Source: Pseudomonadota bacterium
GTDB lineage: Bacteria > Desulfobacterota > Desulfovibrionia > Desulfovibrionales > Desulfovibrionaceae
DNA length: 26,671 nt
Assembly: GCA_023399375.1 (NCBI GenBank)
Contig: JAEWPX010000061.1
Coordinates: forward strand, 1 to 26,671
Direction of reading: 5' to 3'
Shown here one piece after another: positions 23,395 through 26,671 of the stretch. Each line of letters opens with the position of its first letter. The first letter of the stretch is position 1. The notes beneath the pieces are model-generated. The model searched no databases. It was given only the letters and a program-made list of their open reading frames with translations, and was not told the DNA's origin. The position numbers and the translations under genes are program-made.

Positions 23395-23434
23395 GGCCCT
23401 CCCACCTGAATAGGGTGGGGGGGCCTGTTTTTTT
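23395..23434 (+). terminator. Intrinsic terminator upstream of the str operon
   Basis: GGCCCTCCCACC (23395-23406) pairs with GGTGGGGGGGCC (23414-23425, one G-T pair) around a 7-nt loop, followed by TG and a seven-T run. It ends the outer-membrane protein transcript and insulates the ribosomal operon. Confidence 0.88.
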
Positions 23435-23454
23435 GCCGGCAGTCCCATTGCCGC

Positions 23455-23483
23455 TTGACATGGTCAGGCGATGGGTCTATATG
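23455..23483 (+). promoter_or_regulatory. Sigma-70 promoter of the str operon
   Basis: A perfect -35 box TTGACA (23455-23460) and TATATG (23478-23483, four of six to TATAAT) are spaced by the ideal 17 bp. Transcription would start near 23490, about 40 bases before rpsL. This is the best sigma-70 promoter in the window. Confidence 0.85.
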
Positions 23484-23530
23484 CCTCTGTCTTTGCCATA
23501 CACTACGATTTTTCTTGAACGGAGACGGCT

Positions 23531-23902
23531 ATGCCCACGATCAATCAACTTATCAGCAAGGGACGCGCTCAGGTGGCCAAGCGCCGCAAGACGCCGGCCC
23601 TGCAGGCCTGCCCGCAGCGGCGCGGCGTGTGCACCCGCGTGTACACCACCACGCCTAAAAAGCCGAACTCGGCTTTGCGCAAGGTCGCCCGCGTGCGCCT
23701 GACCAACGGCATCGAGGTGACCTCGTACATCCCGGGTGAAGGCCACAACCTGCAGGAGCACTCCGTGGTGATGATCCGTGGCGGCCGCGTCAAGGACCTT
23801 CCCGGCGTGCGTTACCACATCATCCGCGGCACGCTCGATACCGCCGGCGTGTCCGATCGCCGCCAGGGCCGTTCCAAGTACGGCGCCAAGCGGCCCAAGT
23901 AA
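23531..23902 (+). CDS. rpsL: Ribosomal protein S12
   Basis: The protein has 123 residues, full length. It begins MPTINQLISKGR and has the decoding-centre loops TTTPKKPNSALRKVARV and GGRVKDLPGVRYH, with the lysines whose change gives streptomycin resistance present in the wild-type state, and the Asp in KDLPG that is often methylthiolated. It ends GRSKYGAKRPK. GGAG precedes the ATG. It is a 30S subunit protein at the decoding site and the first gene of the str operon. Confidence 0.98.
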   Translation: MPTINQLISKGRAQVAKRRKTPALQACPQRRGVCTRVYTTTPKKPNSALRKVARVRLTNGIEVTSYIPGEGHNLQEHSVVMIRGGRVKDLPGVRYHIIRGTLDTAGVSDRRQGRSKYGAKRPK

Positions 23903-23926
23903 TTCCGGTCAAAGGAGAAAGCGCGT

Positions 23927-24397
23927 ATGCCGCGTAAAGGTCCCGTATCCAAGCGCTCGGTGCTGCCCGATCCCAAGTTCGGCAGCCATCTGGTGATGAA
24001 GTTCATCAACCGGCTCATGTACGACGGCAAGAAGGGCGTCGCCGAGGGCATCTTCTACAAGGCCGTGGACGTGCTGGCCGAGAAGTCCGGCGAGGATCCC
24101 CTGAAGGCCTTCGAAAAGGCCATCGCCAACGTCAAGCCGCACATGGAAGTCAAGCCCCGTCGCGTGGGCGGCGCCACCTATCAGGTGCCCATGGAAGTGC
24201 GGCCCGAGCGGCAGCTGACCCTGGCCCTGCGCTGGCTGGTCGGCAACGCCCGTTCCCGCGGCGAGAAAGGGATGGCGGAGAAGCTGTCTGGCGAACTGCT
24301 GGACGCCTATCACAATCGCGGCGGCGCCGTGAAAAAGAAAGAGGATACGCACCGCATGGCCGACGCCAACAAGGCGTTTGCACATTACCGGTGGTAG
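23927..24397 (+). CDS. rpsG: Ribosomal protein S7
   Basis: The protein has 156 residues, full length, starting 24 bases after rpsL behind AAAGGAGAAAG. It has the typical MPRKGPVSKR start, KFINRLMYDGKKGVAEGIFYKA, VKPRRVGGATYQVPMEV and RWLVGNARSRGEKGMAEKL. It nucleates assembly of the 30S head by binding 16S rRNA. In other bacteria it is the translational repressor of this operon; I see no specific leader structure to confirm that here. Confidence 0.98.
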   Translation: MPRKGPVSKRSVLPDPKFGSHLVMKFINRLMYDGKKGVAEGIFYKAVDVLAEKSGEDPLKAFEKAIANVKPHMEVKPRRVGGATYQVPMEVRPERQLTLALRWLVGNARSRGEKGMAEKLSGELLDAYHNRGGAVKKKEDTHRMADANKAFAHYRW

Positions 24398-24415
24398 TCG
24401 CACAAGGATAGCGTC

Positions 24416-26488
<2,073 letters not shown>

Positions 26489-26556
26489 CGTCCGGAGTCC
26501 CGGACGAGGGTGAAGCAACAACGACCCGCCAAGGCGGAAAGTTCCAGGGGGACGAC

Positions 26557-26671
26557 ATGGGCAAGGCGAAATTCGAGCGGAGCAAGCCGCACGTAAACAT
26601 CGGCACCATCGGTCACATCGACCACGGCAAGACCACGCTGACCGCGGCCATCACGCGTCTGGCCAGCATGA
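26557..26671 (+). CDS. tuf: Elongation factor Tu (3' end outside the window)
   Basis: The first 38 codons are present. The start MGKAKFERSKPHVNIGTIGHIDHGKTTLTAAIT is that of EF-Tu, with the GTP-binding loop GHIDHGKT. AGGGGG precedes the ATG by about five bases. The 68-base gap after fusA holds a small hairpin (CGTCCGG-AGTC-CCGGACG, 26489-26506) without a T-run, so read-through from fusA is expected. Confidence 0.96.
   Translation, partial: MGKAKFERSKPHVNIGTIGHIDHGKTTLTAAITRLASM

Overview
The window is a high-GC chromosomal segment with the feel of a Desulfovibrionaceae (sulfate-reducing Desulfobacterota) genome. This is an inference from gene content: a DUF4911-type small protein, a purU gene, a complete liv branched-chain amino acid ABC operon, a str operon (rpsL-rpsG-fusA-tuf), a good sigma-54 promoter and very GC-rich third codon positions. 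No phage, insertion sequence, CRISPR array, tRNA or rRNA was found. The window looks like core chromosome with scattered lineage-specific genes.

Left part (1-4350): the 3' end of an AraC-family regulator runs into the window. Convergent to it is a two-gene minus-strand unit: an MscS-type channel with a C-terminal cyclic-nucleotide-binding domain, overlapping by ATGA a multi-pass membrane protein that resembles the membrane half of spermidine-synthase fusion proteins. Divergent from these is a TatD-family metal-dependent hydrolase, closed by a strong terminator shared with the DASS-family anion transporter on the other strand.

Middle (5780-12850): a radical SAM/SPASM protein is followed by an unrecognised 213-residue protein and a single-domain response regulator, all on plus. 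On minus, reading right to left, come an RRM RNA-binding protein, a flavoprotein that looks like eukaryotic-type UDP-galactopyranose mutase, an M24 Xaa-Pro peptidase, a DUF4911-like protein overlapping it by GTGA, and a receiver-HPt phosphorelay protein.

Right part (12850-22120): an AT-richer gap, a TPR protein, purU on minus, then a 689-bp noncoding region rich in inverted repeats, and the livJ-H-M-G-F operon ending in a strong terminator. After it, behind a near-consensus sigma-54 promoter, lies a 392-residue Ser/Thr-rich protein with tandem repeats and a 17-serine run. It is closed by a perfect 21-bp bidirectional terminator.

End (22120-26671): a small helical protein divergent from an outer-membrane beta-barrel protein with a signal peptide, a terminator, a clear sigma-70 promoter, and the str operon, with tuf cut by the window edge.

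The best candidates for something undescribed are the sigma-54-driven Ser/Thr-rich repeat protein, the radical SAM plus unknown protein pair, the eukaryotic-type UGM-like enzyme, and the paired palindromes upstream of livJ.
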